A stretch of 64,000 nucleotides of DNA from Liopterus haemorrhoidalis (GCA_963971575.1 OZ020622.1:32084301-32148300); one strand, 5' to 3'; numbered from the stretch's first letter, positions 1-10,903 are shown. Program-made: numbers and translations. The notes: generated from the letters alone by a model not told the origin.

Positions 1-315
1 TTCATCACAATTATTATGTTCAATTTCGTTATCAGTAGTGGAGCCACTCTATTCATGAACCGTGACACCAGCCGATTGACTGAGATGACCAGACAGCCTC
101 CCGTTTTACCGAATCCGAGGCCAAAGAAGGCGTGTTGGGATCGTACTGTCCGTGGGCAGCAGTCTCCGTCAACCGAACAGGATCCTCTTCTCCGACGTTA
201 CGGGTCTCCACGCACGGCAAACACGTGGGTGGGAATTTAAGTGGGAAATAAAGAGACAACAGATAGGCCTATTCCCACAAGCGGCTTCTCTGAACTGTCT
301 CGTCCCAAATGGTAT
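1..315. other. Unassigned flank
   Basis: Moderately GC-rich start of the window. Short open frames exist on both strands, but none has a recognisable domain or a convincing partner. An AATAAA-like string lies near 247. It may be the end of a repeat that begins outside the window. No gene is supported. Confidence 0.4.
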
Positions 316-475
316 GTGATTCAGGGTACGTGGGATCATGAGGCCCAAAAACTTTATATGGTCAGGTGATGCGACCATTATGAACTTCCCTTGCGTGATT
401 GAGGGTACGCGGGATCATCAGGCCCGAAAGCTCGCCAAATGGCCAGGTATTATGGCCATTATGACCTTCCTCTGC
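316..475. repeat. Two tandem copies of a ~80-bp unit
   Basis: Copy 1 (316-394) and copy 2 (395-475) align along their whole length. Both start GTGATT and share AGGGTACG, GGGATCAT, AGGCCC, a short ATGG/CCAT inverted pair and a GACCTTCC-like end. The copies differ at roughly one base in five, so the duplication is old. The inverted pair in each copy (near 358-378 and 436-460) could form a small hairpin. The family is not recognised. Confidence 0.75.
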
Positions 476-489
476 GGGGTTTTGCTAAA

Positions 490-703
490 GAAATGTTATT
501 TAATGTAAAAAAAAGAAATATTTTGAGAAAATGTTATATATTGTTTGCGAAAATAATAATTATAAATATAATTTAGTTTTACATGTGATCTAATTTTGTA
601 AAAACTTATTTTACAAAACTTATTTTACAAAACTTATTTTACTATTTTTATAAATTTTGTTTGTGTAAATAGTAATTTTAACCTTCTATAATATAGTTTT
701 ACA
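490..703. repeat. ~82-bp satellite, left arm
   Basis: About two and a half very AT-rich monomers. Each holds the landmarks TTTTACATGTGATCTAATTTT, then a TTTATTTT run, TTTGTTTGYG, AAATARTAATT and ATATAGTTTTACA. One monomer carries a short internal expansion near 600-640. The same monomers resume at 4798, directly after the LTR element, so the array is older than that insertion. Confidence 0.75.
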
Positions 704-967
704 AGTTATGTGCAATGCAGCACAACACAAGGAAGACACCGGACCCAACCTGCTGCCTCAGCAGCAACATTCCCATAAAGATAAAAAAACGTTGTTAACA
801 TGAAAAATGATATAGTTACATAGTTAGTCATATAGTTAGTTACATTGTTAGATAGTCATTCATATAGTTATGTAGTTAGTTGTAATACTTTAAAATATAA
901 TTGTATATAATTGTCGAATAAAATTTAATCTTTTTAAAAATCTCATTTCAATTTCCAATCATAAATT
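704..967 (+). repeat. 5' LTR
   Basis: Starts AGTTATGTGCAA and ends ATCATAAATT just before the primer site. It matches 4556-4797 along its whole length but carries about 22 extra bases in an internal run of ATAGTTA-type repeats (around 815-885). An AATAAA signal lies near 920. The AGT start resembles the LTR start of the 17.6/297 group. Confidence 0.88.
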
Positions 968-986
968 TGGCGCAGTCGGTAGGATA
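968..986 (+). other. Primer binding site
   Basis: TGGCGCAGTCGGTAGGATA begins one base after the LTR. It would pair with a tRNA 3' end of the type ...CTACCGACTGCGCCA, consistent with the tRNA-Ser primer used by 17.6/297-type elements. The tRNA identity is inferred. The element at 38146-44196 uses the same site. Confidence 0.8.
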
Positions 987-1448
987 CCCGAAAACGATTT
1001 TAACGTGCGAATATCGAATTTTGTATTAACAATTAATCGGGTACCAAGAACAGTTTGGACATTGAGAGACTGAGTGCAGTTCTGTGAACATTCGAGTGCA
1101 TATTGAAGCCGGAAACAAGAATCGTTCCAAGTTCCAGTTCTACACCAGGAGGTTTGAAGAAATTAAACGGAGTTCGCCCAAGACCTGGGGAACATCTAGC
1201 ATCGATCGACCCTATAGGCACCGTTGTCTAAGAAGACCTGGAGAAACGTCCAAAATCGACAGGAACCTAAAGGCACTAGAAATAAGAAATTAAAACTACA
1301 TTAATGTAATTGTTGCTCATCCTTTTTAAAACATTATTCCACACAAGAAAAATCAAAAGCAACATTTTTGCAACAGTAAAACAATTAAAATAAGTAACTA
1401 AAAGACTGAAACAAAATTAGACTTAATTAGCTGTAGAAACTTAGATTA

Positions 1449-2760
1449 ATGACCCTTAATTTGAACGAAGACGAGCTTAACAGCTTAGCTGATCATTTCA
1501 ATCAGTCCATCAGACTAGATAACATGCAGAATCAAAGTCAAGTAGCTGCTCCTCTTCAGAAACCACCAAATTACCAATTAATTAAACTATACTTAGATTC
1601 TGTCCCGAAATATGAAGGAAATCCACATACTCTGGGGATTTTCCTGAACAATTGCGACCACTTATTTAGAACGTTCGCCAGCTCAGATCAGGCAATACAT
1701 AGTTTCCTAATTAGAGCGGTACTTTCAAAATTAACTGAAAGAGCGTTAATGCTCATAGGCTCACGTCTAGAACTAAAAAGTTGGCATGAAATTAAAGAAG
1801 CTTTGTCTCTCAGCTTTGGAGATCAAAGAAATATAGACTGTACAGGATCACATTAGTTTAAGACCAAGTAAAAATGAAAGCCACTATAATGTTGGCATGC
1901 GTTGTCAGGACGCACGTAGCTTAATTATAGCTAAATTAAATTCGATCCATACCATGCACGAGCAAGAAAAATTAATTAGAATAGCGAACTATGACGATCT
2001 AGCGCTCAAAACTTTTATTCGAGGCTTATTAAATCCCATTCAAACGACCGTTAGGTTGAGAAACGCCCCTAACTTAGAAACGGCTATGAGTTTAGTTATT
2101 GAGGAAGAAAACTTTTTGTACGCTACTCGAAAAGCAAATACCTTAGATCTTCAGACTCAATACAGTCCCTCGACAAAAGTCACACCGACCAGACAACCAT
2201 ATGAACAACCCAGTACACAGCATTTCAACCCTATGTCCCGTCCAGCCTTCAACACAGGACGTCCATCTTTCCACACACCACAATTTTCAAATTTTCCACA
2301 ATTCAGACCAAATAATCAATTTTTATCCCAAAAACCAAATCCATTTTATAATACTAATACATCTAACCAACGTCCTTATCACTTTGCTGTACAACGACCT
2401 TATGTACCACAAAGACCCAATCTTCCTATACATAATTTCCCACCGAGACAAACTCAAAATTCAAATTTTAGTAATCAGAGTAACAGATTTAAAAATTCTC
2501 AGTACAAACCGGAGCCGATGGAAGTCTCATCTATTAGATCACACATTAGTTCCCAACCGCAACCTAAATATATAGCGACGGAACTATTCGCTCAAAATGT
2601 TGAGACCGAGTACAACGACACGTCATATGTTCAACCATATGATCAGTCATACGAACAATATGATCAAGACGAGTACAATACTACTCAAAATTATAATGAA
2701 CCTTACCCGGACATGTCACAAAATCTTGAAAATTTATACGAAAATAACTGTGAATATTAC
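1449..2760 (+). pseudogene. gag, broken
   Basis: An open frame from the ATG at 1449 stops at 1856. The sense of the protein continues in another frame from about 1845 and in 1897-2760, implying a one-base shift near 1843. The N-terminal part resembles the capsid region of errantivirus-type Gag. The C-terminal part is rich in Gln, Asn, Pro, Phe and Arg with no CCHC zinc knuckle, as in 17.6/297-type Gag. The frame then runs directly into RNase H. Confidence 0.7.
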
Positions 2761-3210
2761 GATTATTTCAAAATTTGCAAAGATATATTAACGACCGATC
2801 CAATATTACAATACCCCGACTTTGAAAAGCCCTTTATTTTAACGACAGATGCGAGTAACTACGCCATTGGTTCAGTTCTCTGTCAAGGTACCGTTCCATA
2901 TGATAAGCCAGTAGCGTACGCAACCCGTACATTGAATGGAACTGAAACACGATACTCTACAATCGAGAAAGAGCTTCTAGCTATTGTTTGGGCCTGTTAA
3001 CTATTCCGACCTTACCTATATGGCCGTAAGTTCACCATCTATACGGATCATCGCCCTTTGACATGGCTCTTTAGTTTAAAAGAACCAAACTCAAAATTAG
3101 TACGATGGAGATTACGTCTTGAAGAATTCGATTATACTATCTTGTACAAAAAAGGCAAACACAATACGATAGCCGATTGTCTTTCCCGCATACAACTTAA
3201 CTCGATATAA
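2761..3210 (+). pseudogene. pol RNase H fragment
   Basis: The frame contains ILTTDPILQYPDF followed by the RNase H landmark TTDASNYAIGSVL (start of the domain, catalytic Asp present) and ATRTLN..E..YSTIEKELLAIVWA. A stop at 2998 interrupts it, and the sense continues with [10 protein letters not shown] and a final [12 protein letters not shown] end. The RT palm is absent upstream, so this is the 3' part of an RT-RNase H segment joined to gag by deletion. Confidence 0.8.
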
Positions 3211-3589
3211 CTGAATCCACTATTAATAACCCCGGTGACGTAGATCAGAACGTTGTAGACTTCTTCAGACAGTTAGCAGAAAATCCAATACCTTCAACCA
3301 CTACTAACCTTAAACCAACTAATCAACCTAAGAAACCAAAAATCTAAATTTTATCCAATATCCAAATTAAACCACCTGACAAACCGTCACGAAAAAATCC
3401 TAACAGTGACACAGACTCAGCTGACGAAATTATCAACTTATCAGACTCAGAAGCGACTAAATCAATTTAGTCAGACATTGAAACCCTTACTGCATCCGAT
3501 AGCGAAGACAATACTCTTACAGCACCCGAAGACGATAATGTCTCTACCTAACATTCCACTTTTAACGAAAACAAAATAATGATGCAATT

Positions 3590-4545
3590 CCCATCTTGGA
3601 CGAAATTGTTAATAATATGATCCATCAAATTTTAGTATTCGCTAGCCCATATCCAAAATCAATCATTAAACACGAAAAGTACGAAAACTGTAAAATCATT
3701 TCGATTAAGATACCGGAATCGGATAACGAAAAACTAATCCTAGATTTTCTCAAAAATTATATCGATCCTAAGAATACTTACTACATACATTTTCAAACTG
3801 ATAAATTATACCAAAAATTTTGTAAAACCTATCTCACTAACTTTTCGGAAAAAGGCGCTAAGTTAATTAGATGCTTAAAATTAGTTAATACCGTAGTAGA
3901 CAAGGAAGAACAGTTACTCCTCTTGAAACATCATCATGAAGGTAAAACTAATCATAGAGTAAAACAAGAAACCTTAGAATATCTAAAGAAAAATTACTAT
4001 TGGAAAAACTATTTCAAGTTTCATTAATTGTTGCGATATTTGCCAGAGATCCAAGTACGGTAGAAAGAAACCCTATGTACCACTAATGATAACTGAGACC
4101 CCGAGTAAACCATTCCAAATTATTCATATGGATGTTTTTACATTTGATGGTCAAAATTATTTAACACTAGTAGATGCTTTCAGTAAATTCGCACAAGCTT
4201 TCAAAATTTCAGGAATAACTGCTATTCATGTTTCAAATGCATTAATTAAATACTTTAGTTCATTCGGCATACCTCAAAATTTTACTGTTGACCAAAGTAA
4301 AGAATTTGATAACGCGACAGTGAAAGATCTGCTGAAATTGCATAACATTCATACACATTTCAAAACGAGAGGACATCACGAATCCAACGCGATGCACTTT
4401 TAATTTCAATTTCTGTTTCCGTCATCCTATATATGACATTGAAACGTAATTGGAAGCCCATAGACGTACAACAAGATCCAAGTTCAACAGCCCCAGTGCC
4501 CGTGAGAATCTCGGACTTTGGCGTTACCCTCATAGTCCTCAAGTA
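3590..4545 (+). pseudogene. pol integrase, broken
   Basis: After an acidic, stop-containing linker (3215-3590) the frame gives the integrase zinc region (HHHEGKTNHR) and, after a stop at 4027, the catalytic core from 4086: HMDVFTF (first Asp), VDQSKEFDN (second Asp) and HHESNA. The core ends early, and the GxxER box that carries the catalytic Glu is lost. Remnants near 4450-4545 look like a later part of the polyprotein. The enzyme is inactive. Confidence 0.75.
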
Positions 4546-4555
4546 GCCCGGGAGG

Positions 4556-4797
4556 AGTTATGTGCAATACAGCACAATACAAGGAAGACACCGGACCCAA
4601 CCTGCTGCCTCAGCAGCAACATTCCCATAAAGATATAAAAACGTTGTTAACATGAAAAATGATATAATTACATAGTTAGTCATGTAGTTAGTTACATTGT
4701 TAGATAGTCATTGATATAGTTGTAATACTTTAAAATATAATTGTCGAATAAAATTTAATCTTTTTAAAAATCTCATTTCAATTTCCAATCATAAATT
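4556..4797 (+). repeat. 3' LTR
   Basis: Begins AGTTATGTGCAA after a CCCGGGAGG purine tract and ends ATAAATT. It aligns with 704-967, lacking one ~22-bp internal stretch. The satellite resumes on the next base. Confidence 0.88.
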
Positions 4798-5057
4798 TTA
4801 CATATGATCTAATTTTATAAAAACATTTATTTTGATAAATTTTGTTTGTGAAAATAGTAATTAGTACGACAATATACTTCTATATGTGATATAATTTTAT
4901 ATAAATATTTATTTTCATAAATTTTGTTTGTGAAAATAGTAATTAGTACTGTAATATAGTTTTACATGAGATCCAATTTTATAAAAACATTTATTTTGGT
5001 ACATTTTGTTTGCGGAAGTAATAATTATTAATATAATATAGTTTTACATATTTCATT
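4798..5057. repeat. ~82-bp satellite, right arm
   Basis: Three successive monomers start near 4798, 4881 and 4963. They share TGTGATCTAATTTTATA, TTTATTTT, AAATTTTGTTTG and AGTAATTAGTA. They match the left arm at 490-703, so the LTR element split one array. Confidence 0.75.
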
Positions 5058-5071
5058 ATTTTTCCTACAAC

Positions 5072-5136
5072 TTGTTAGTTATTTAAAATTATTGGCGCAC
5101 AGCTACAAAGGCTATTTGCGCCTAACGCAGCCCATC
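5072..5136 (-). mobile_element. 65-bp 5'-truncated non-LTR stub
   Basis: The stub lies between perfect 11-bp direct repeats, TTTCCTACAAC at 5061-5071 and 5137-5147. Read on the minus strand it starts GATGGGCTGCGTTAGGCGCA and ends with AACTAACAA. This is the 3' end of the I-clade non-LTR element found at 61531-62574 (compare 62508-62574), differing at only a few bases. It shows target-primed reverse transcription that stopped after 65 bases. Confidence 0.88.
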
Positions 5137-5168
5137 TTTCCTACAACCTAACAAGCATAATAAACATA

Positions 5169-5190
5169 GGGTAAACTGTTTAATAGTGGA
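5169..5190 (+). repeat. pogo-like TIR, left
   Basis: Begins GGGTAAACTGTTTAATAG and pairs with the inverted copy at 11349-11370. TA precedes it. Confidence 0.85.
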
Positions 5191-5800
5191 ACAAATTTTT
5201 TGTTTTTGGTGTATACATCTATAATGCTAAGTCACACTGCAATACAAATTTTATATCGTGTATGATAGGGTATTACCTATCATACACATGCTGTATATAC
5301 AGTAGATCGGGTGCGCGTAAACACTGGATCATGTAAAATTAAACACTTAATATTTGCAACAATTTGTTTATTATTGTCAGTCTTTATAAAATTACAACAT
5401 ATACAAAAACATCAAGAAATAATACAAAACTTTTTTTGGACAGGGCTAAATAAAAACACCATAAAAATTTAGATACCTTATCATTCATATCTTAGTTTCT
5501 CAGTCTTTCAATACTTATTTTGTTATTTCAACATTTAAATATAAATATATTTGTAGAAAATAGGAACATTTTTATTATTATACATATATGGGCAATAACA
5601 AAAACAACAAATTAACGAACTAAAGTTACCTAAATTAACTACTCCAATTTATAGGAACAACCTACTAGGTTAAATATTCTATAATCTAATCAGAAAACGA
5701 GAAGAAAAATCTTTCTTCTTCAGAAAGTAATAATATTTATAAAATTGGTAGAAAAATAAATGTATAATCAAAAACAATACAATGAGGCGGAATAATATTT

Positions 5801-6440
5801 TTAATTAATTATTATGGAACTCAGCTCCACAGCAAACGTGTAGCTTGACCTTTGTCGTGATGTAGTACCCATCACTGTTGGTTTTGGCAAAATCAATTTG
5901 ATATCATGGAAAAGAACAGTGGCCAAATCCAGAATATCTGGCATGTGAAACAGCCAGTTAGTCTTTCTTCGAAGATAGCTCACCTGATTTTCACTCGACT
6001 AGTGAATTTCTTCAAGAACTTTGCCAATATAATATATTAAATATTTCTTTCCGGCAAATTCAACCAAAATATAATCTCCTTCGGTGGGATTCCTTGACAG
6101 TTGAGGAAATTTCCAGGCAATTATAGTAATTCCTCTTCCTCTATCCAGTCATCATCGCTGCTAAGATGAATAGAAATATCTGAAGATGAAGAAGTATCTT
6201 TAAGAATTTGTTTGGTGACTTTTTTAACCTTTTTCTTTTCTTTGGGACTCATCTTTTTTAGTGCTCTCTCAGCCAATTCATTCTTTTCAGGAGTATCTGT
6301 AGCTATCATGCTACGACATTTTTCCCTTTGGTTTCGATTCGTCTTCCTAGGACCAGCTTTTAGAGGTCCTCTAAAGACTTCTGGACTGAGGAACATATCT
6401 GGGCTATTAGATGGTCCTGGAGACGCTGATGGCACGGTTC
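5801..6440 (-). pseudogene. pogo-like transposase, C-terminal part
   Basis: On the minus strand, 6440-6121 gives a SPEVFRGPLKAGPRKTN..IATDTPEKNE segment, a Lys-rich stretch and an acidic SSDDDW end. It continues past a stop as a GDYILVEFAGKKY.IYYIGKV...LRR domain down to 5801, with a DI.LILPKP..GTTSR motif. This order is usual for the tail of this transposase family in insects. It is cut from the catalytic part by the non-LTR insertion and by stops. Confidence 0.75.
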
Positions 6441-6445
6441 TATCA

Positions 6446-7246
6446 ATTTCTTTTACTGAGACATGGCTTACTAATAGTATATATAATAAAGAATTATTTG
6501 ATGACAGATACATATGCCATCGTTCAGATAGACAGGACGGCAGGAGGGGCGGAGGCGTTCTGGTGGCTGTCCATTCTCGTTTTAAAACCGTAGACCTAAC
6601 GAAACATGTAGCCCCGCTCGAGTATATACTGATCAAACTGTATGATAATAAAACAACATTGTTTTTATCATGTGTGTATTTTCCACCCAAATCAACAGCT
6701 GATCAGTATAAACTTTACTTTCACACATTAGATTCATACTCGGACATAATTACAAATAATATAATAATAATTGGGGACTTCAACGTAGATTTAATTAATT
6801 GTGACAATCTAGCATTAGAAGTTAAGAATAATATGAGTTTCTACAATTTGCGAAACTTGAATAACATTCGTAATGCCTATGATAAAACTCTAGATCTACT
6901 TTTGACTAATATTGCAGGTGTATCAGTAAATAGAAATAATGATCCTTTGTTACCAGAAGACAAATATCATCCAGCCCTCACTATTTATAACGATTATACC
7001 AGTGATATGATTAAACAAAATATTGAAGTTGAGAAAATATACAATTTTAAACGAGCCAATTTCTTAAAATTATATAACAGGCTGAGTCACATAAATTGGG
7101 ATTTTCTTAAACTATACGATGATGTCAATAATGCGGTGGACAAATTTTATGATGTTTTGTATAACGTCCTTGATGAATGTGTGCCTGTCATTAGGTCAAA
7201 GAAAAATTCTTCCCCTCTTGGTTTACTCCTGCGATTAAATCACTGA
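6446..7246 (+). pseudogene. Non-LTR endonuclease domain (APE-type), 5'-truncated
   Basis: The real homology starts at ...SFTETWLTNSI, the ETWL box of APE-type endonucleases. It continues through GGGVLVAV, SCVYFPPK and IIIGDFNVD. The codons before 6446 read antisense transposase and do not belong. A frameshift at about 7212 separates this part from the RT, since the sense moves to the frame with WFTPAIKSLI. The missing N terminus removes the first catalytic residues. Confidence 0.8.
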
Positions 7247-7272
7247 TTAGAGAGAAAAAGTACGATCATGAT

Positions 7273-9153
7273 ATGATTAAAATCGCTTCCGGTGACATAG
7301 ACTATCACAAAAATAGGTTCTCTGAAAGTAGGAAGACTCTAAAAAAACTATTAAAAAAAGAATATCAGAATTATCTTGAAATTATGGAACTAAATATTAA
7401 GAACGATCCCAAAAAGTTTTGGACATTTGCAAAAAATAAGAAAAATTCAGGTATTCTTACGTGTTTAACTACTGATGATAATACTATTATTGATGATGGT
7501 CATCAAATCGCGGATACTTTTGCCTCATACTTTGCCTCTGTTTTCAGTGATGATATCAATGACGTAAACAGTAATAATGAGGATTTAATTAATAATTTGA
7601 GTTCACTAGATATACAAACTATTACTTTGGAGGATGTAGAATGGTCGATAAGAAAGTTAAAACCTAAAAAATCTTGTGGACCAGATAAGCTCCCGCCTTT
7701 TGTGTTGAAAGGATGTGGAGATATTCTAGCCTATCCACTTCACATATTGTTTCAAAAATCACTCGCTGAAAACATTGTTCCTGTGAAGTGGAAAGTGTCT
7801 AGGGTATGCCCCATACATAAAAGTGGGGACAAGAAAAATGTAAAAAATTATAGACCGGTGTCTATTATCTCTTCTCCGGTCAAGGTATTTGAACAAATTA
7901 TGTACAAATATTTATTTCAGCACGTGTCCCCTGCCATTAGTAAGAAGCAGCACGGTTTTATGCCGCATAAATCAACTGTCACCAACTTATTGTCCCTAAC
8001 GGATTATGTAAGTCAAGGTCTGGATTCCGGAATTCAGGTCGATGCAGTATATTTGGATATGACGAAGGCTTTTGACAGACTGGGACATTCACGACTACTT
8101 CGGGCATTAAAAGATTTTGGCGTTTCTCCCAAGTTATGTGCTTGGTTTGAATCATATTTACGAAATCGGTCTCAATATGTTGAATTCTATGGGTCTAAGT
8201 CGAGTTATTATTTCTCAACCAGTGGTGTACCCCAGGGATCAAATTTAGGCCCATTGTTATTTCTATTGGTAGTCAACAGCATCTCAAATATTGTGAGTAA
8301 TTCCGAATGTGAAATTTTTGCTGATGATGTAAAATTATATAGAAAAATTACGGACTTATCTCAGTGCATTGAGTTACAGAATGACCTTCAAGAACTCTAT
8401 AAATGGAGTAACACCACTGGATTATACTTTAATATTACAAAATGTAAGGTAATGACTTACTCCAGAAAACGTAATATTATAAAATATAATTATATAATGG
8501 GAGGTTGCAACGTTCCACGTACGGAAATAATAAAAGATCTGGGAGTATGGTTCGATACGGAGTTAAGATTTCAACAACATATTGAACACACCCTCAATAG
8601 TGCGTTAAAGAGGGTGGGATATGTCCTACGTCTGACAAAAGATTTTCGCCAAGAAAGTTCATATATTGCCTTATTCAATTCGTACGTAAGACCTATACTT
8701 GAATATGGTTCCATTATATGGGCACCATATCAAGCAAAATATATAAAGAAAATTGAAAATGTTCAAACGCGATATTACCGTGTTGTAAAATATAGAATGA
8801 CAGGGGTGTATCCAAAATACACACCTAGAAACGAAATATTAGCAACATTTTGTGTCAGGACTTTGGCCGCGAGAAGGGAATTGGCATCCCTACTATTTTT
8901 ATACAAAATATTTAATGATCTGATCGACTGTTCGTATATCCTATCCAGGATATCCATAAAGGTACCATCTCGTGATCTCAGAATTAGGGACGCATTCTTT
9001 GAATGTAAAAGGACCAACACGGAGCATCATGGAATGAGTCCACTACATAAAATGATAACATTTTTCAACGATCTCTTAGCAAAGGATAGATCTATAGACA
9101 TATTCAATACAAGTTATGCAGGTTTCCGTAAGGTTGTATTAAACATGATATAA
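7273..9153 (+). CDS. Non-LTR reverse transcriptase
   Basis: A 626-residue open frame holds the RT motifs in order: KLKPKKSCGPDKLPP (about residue 130), VCPIHKSGDKKNVKNYRPVS, KQHGFMP.KST, VYLDMTKAFDRL, TSGVPQGSNLGPLLF and the catalytic IFADDVKLY (about residue 350). The C-terminal part has YVRPILEYGSIIW, found in Jockey/CR1-like proteins. There is no RNase H domain. The first ATG is not a true start, because the endonuclease lies upstream with a frameshift between. The long open frame suggests a fairly young copy. Confidence 0.88.
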   Translation: MIKIASGDIDYHKNRFSESRKTLKKLLKKEYQNYLEIMELNIKNDPKKFWTFAKNKKNSGILTCLTTDDNTIIDDGHQIADTFASYFASVFSDDINDVNSNNEDLINNLSSLDIQTITLEDVEWSIRKLKPKKSCGPDKLPPFVLKGCGDILAYPLHILFQKSLAENIVPVKWKVSRVCPIHKSGDKKNVKNYRPVSIISSPVKVFEQIMYKYLFQHVSPAISKKQHGFMPHKSTVTNLLSLTDYVSQGLDSGIQVDAVYLDMTKAFDRLGHSRLLRALKDFGVSPKLCAWFESYLRNRSQYVEFYGSKSSYYFSTSGVPQGSNLGPLLFLLVVNSISNIVSNSECEIFADDVKLYRKITDLSQCIELQNDLQELYKWSNTTGLYFNITKCKVMTYSRKRNIIKYNYIMGGCNVPRTEIIKDLGVWFDTELRFQQHIEHTLNSALKRVGYVLRLTKDFRQESSYIALFNSYVRPILEYGSIIWAPYQAKYIKKIENVQTRYYRVVKYRMTGVYPKYTPRNEILATFCVRTLAARRELASLLFLYKIFNDLIDCSYILSRISIKVPSRDLRIRDAFFECKRTNTEHHGMSPLHKMITFFNDLLAKDRSIDIFNTSYAGFRKVVLNMI

Positions 9154-9477
9154 CTAATGCCCACCGTAGTATCAATCTAAAGTTAACATGTAGGTTCTTA
9201 CAAAGGCAATTCTGTGTAATACTAAATTTGTTAATGAATTTCTTATCGTGTTAATGAATGTCTTGTTTTGTTAATGATTTTTTTTTGTTTTGATTTTTTT
9301 TATCAATGAATTTCTGTATTGTCAATGAATTTCCTGTCTTGTCAAAGAATAATTTGTTTTTGTTGAATTTGTTGAATTTTCTGTTTAAACTTGTATGCAT
9401 GAATAAGATTATTTTTGTAATGTACGTTTGTATGTTGTAATGATTCTGTATAATGTGACAATTTTTTTGTATAACTG

Positions 9478-9481
<4 letters not shown>

Positions 9482-9508
<27 letters not shown>
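9482..9508. repeat. TA microsatellite in non-LTR 3' UTR
   Basis: Uninterrupted TA dinucleotides ahead of the terminal hairpin of the non-LTR element. Open frames reading through it are low-complexity artefacts. Confidence 0.85.
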
Positions 9509-9513
<5 letters not shown>

Positions 9514-9624
9514 GACACAATAAAGGACATTTATGTCTGTAGTGTCCAATAAATAAATAAATAAACTTCCATGTTAGTTTGAGGTACTGGAATAGAATCA
9601 TTCTGACAAATGAGAGCAGGGGTT

Positions 9625-10206
9625 TCATTCCGTTAAAGTAACTGACAGATTATCTTCTGAAGCAGGTTCAGGACGGTCAGTGACCGAGCTCGGCAAAAAG
9701 TAAATTTCTGTAAATATATTCTTATCGTATGGAAATATCCCTGTTTTCTTAAAAGCATTAATAATTGTTGAAGGAATTAGTGCTTTTTGGTACGCTTGTC
9801 CACTAAATAAACCTACTTCGTACATTGTAACCCACCTTCCGGGATTATGTAGCATCCAAGATTCCATTCCCGCATTATAGCACTCTTTAAAAGGCTTTAG
9901 CACTCCCACGTCTAATAGTTGGGTTTTTTGTGATGTATGAGGGGGCAAAGTTAATATTGTAACACCATTACTTTTAGCCAAACCCAGTGCTTCAGTCGAT
10001 AAGTGAGACTCGTGGTTATCGAAGATCAACAACGACGGATTTTGGGGAATGGTGCTACTATACTTGATAAAATGCTTCATTACATATACAAAAAGAGTAG
10101 TATTCATCCATCCACTAGGGGGTGCAAGATCTAGGCTTCCTGAAGGCGTTCCTTGGAGCATAAAATTCTTGAAATGCGTTCTCGGAAATACGATCGCCGG
10201 TGGCAA
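9625..10206 (-). pseudogene. pogo-like transposase, DDE_1 catalytic part
   Basis: The minus-strand frame gives LLIFDNHESHLS (the second catalytic Asp box of the DDE_1 superfamily), VTILTLPPHTSQKTQLLDVGVLKPFK (PPHTS...QPLD-like block) and a GIFPYDKNIF motif. It is broken from the N-terminal part by stops between 10206 and 10412. It then runs into the insertion near 9600, after NDSIPVPQTNM. Confidence 0.82.
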
Positions 10207-10411
10207 GGATTGCCCAACTGCACTTGGTCTGCAACACGTTGTTACGAGCGTGTTCTTTTCACCACTGGTAACCTAAGACAGGCATCTAATTCCTTTTGGT
10301 GCTATTATCTTTTGAGGTTTCTGTGCAGTGGTAGTGGCAGTTTCATCGAGATTGAATATTCGTGTTCCGTCAGTAAAAGCCGGGCAACGTTCATAAATCT
10401 TCTTTAAGTTA

Positions 10412-10903
10412 TTAAAAAAAAAAATCAACATTTCGTTGATTATATGCACTTGCTCTGGCCAAGCTGCACGGTTCTGGTGATCTCCAAGTGAGGTTTTGAT
10501 TACGAATACGAAAACCTCTTAGCCATTCAACACCCGCCATTTTCTCTCTACCCCAAGATTCTGGAATTTTGATTTTATTAATTACAGCCATCTCATATGC
10601 CACTCTGCTACAGTCTCTATTATTTAAACCATAAAAAGTATAGGCACATTTAACAAGATAATCGGATAAAATTTTTTCTTGTTCAAGTTTAAATATTTTA
10701 TTTACTTCGTAATTAGGCGTAAGACGAATATTCTCGGTAGTAATATCGGTTTTCTTTTTATACCGTTGTAGAGTTCTGTATGGCACAGATGTTCGCTTGG
10801 CAGCTTCTTTCATACTAGTACCATCTGACATTAACTTAAAAGCTTCCTTCATCTGGTCTGCATTGTGCTTGCCAATCTTCCTGCTATCCTTTTTGCGACC
10901 CAT
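10412..10903 (-). pseudogene. pogo-like transposase, DNA-binding N terminus
   Basis: It begins with ATG at 10903. Residues about 14-55 form an HTH_psq-type helix-turn-helix (MKEAFKLMSDGTSMKEAAKR..VPYRTLQRY). This is followed by a CENP-B/Tc5-like HTH region with WLRGFRIRNQNLTWRSPEP. The frame ends in a stop near 10412, and the catalytic part lies beyond it. This protein would bind the TIRs. Confidence 0.8.

Larger units (their letters stand above)
704..4797 (+). mobile_element. Ty3/gypsy (17.6/297-like) element, RT-deleted
   Basis: LTRs at 704-967 and 4556-4797 bound this element. The target duplication looks like TTACA (699-703 and 4798-4802). A primer site directly follows the 5' LTR and a GGGAGG purine run directly precedes the 3' LTR. 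The interior holds broken gag, the RNase H end of pol and integrase. Protease and almost all of the RT are missing, because gag runs straight into RNase H near 2760. Many stops and frameshifts make it a dead, probably non-autonomous copy. It sits inside an ~82-bp satellite. No env is visible. Confidence 0.85.
6446..9565 (+). mobile_element. Jockey/CR1-type non-LTR retrotransposon, 5'-truncated
   Basis: An endonuclease (from about 6446) and RT (to 9153) on the plus strand are followed by a 3' UTR. It ends in a TA microsatellite (9482-9508), a small GGACAC/GTGTCC hairpin (9514-9548) and an (AATA)n tail at 9549-9564. There is no RNase H. The 5' end is lost. The element sits antisense inside the pogo-like transposase gene. 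No clear target duplication was seen. Confidence 0.85.

Noticed and set aside
1..378. Overlapping frames at the window start as a gene
   Set aside because: Three short frames on both strands cover each other and none has a domain or partner exon.
968..986. tRNA gene at the primer sites
   Set aside because: Only the 3'-end complement is present, with no cloverleaf around it; adjacency to LTRs explains it.
6212..6445. N-terminal extension of the endonuclease frame
   Set aside because: It reads antisense to the pogo-like transposase tail (6440-6121 minus), which has the better family pattern. The endonuclease match starts only at the ETWL box.
9251..9628. Minus-strand frames through the TA run
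   Set aside because: Low-complexity Ile/Tyr stretch from TA repeats, overlapping the non-LTR 3' UTR.
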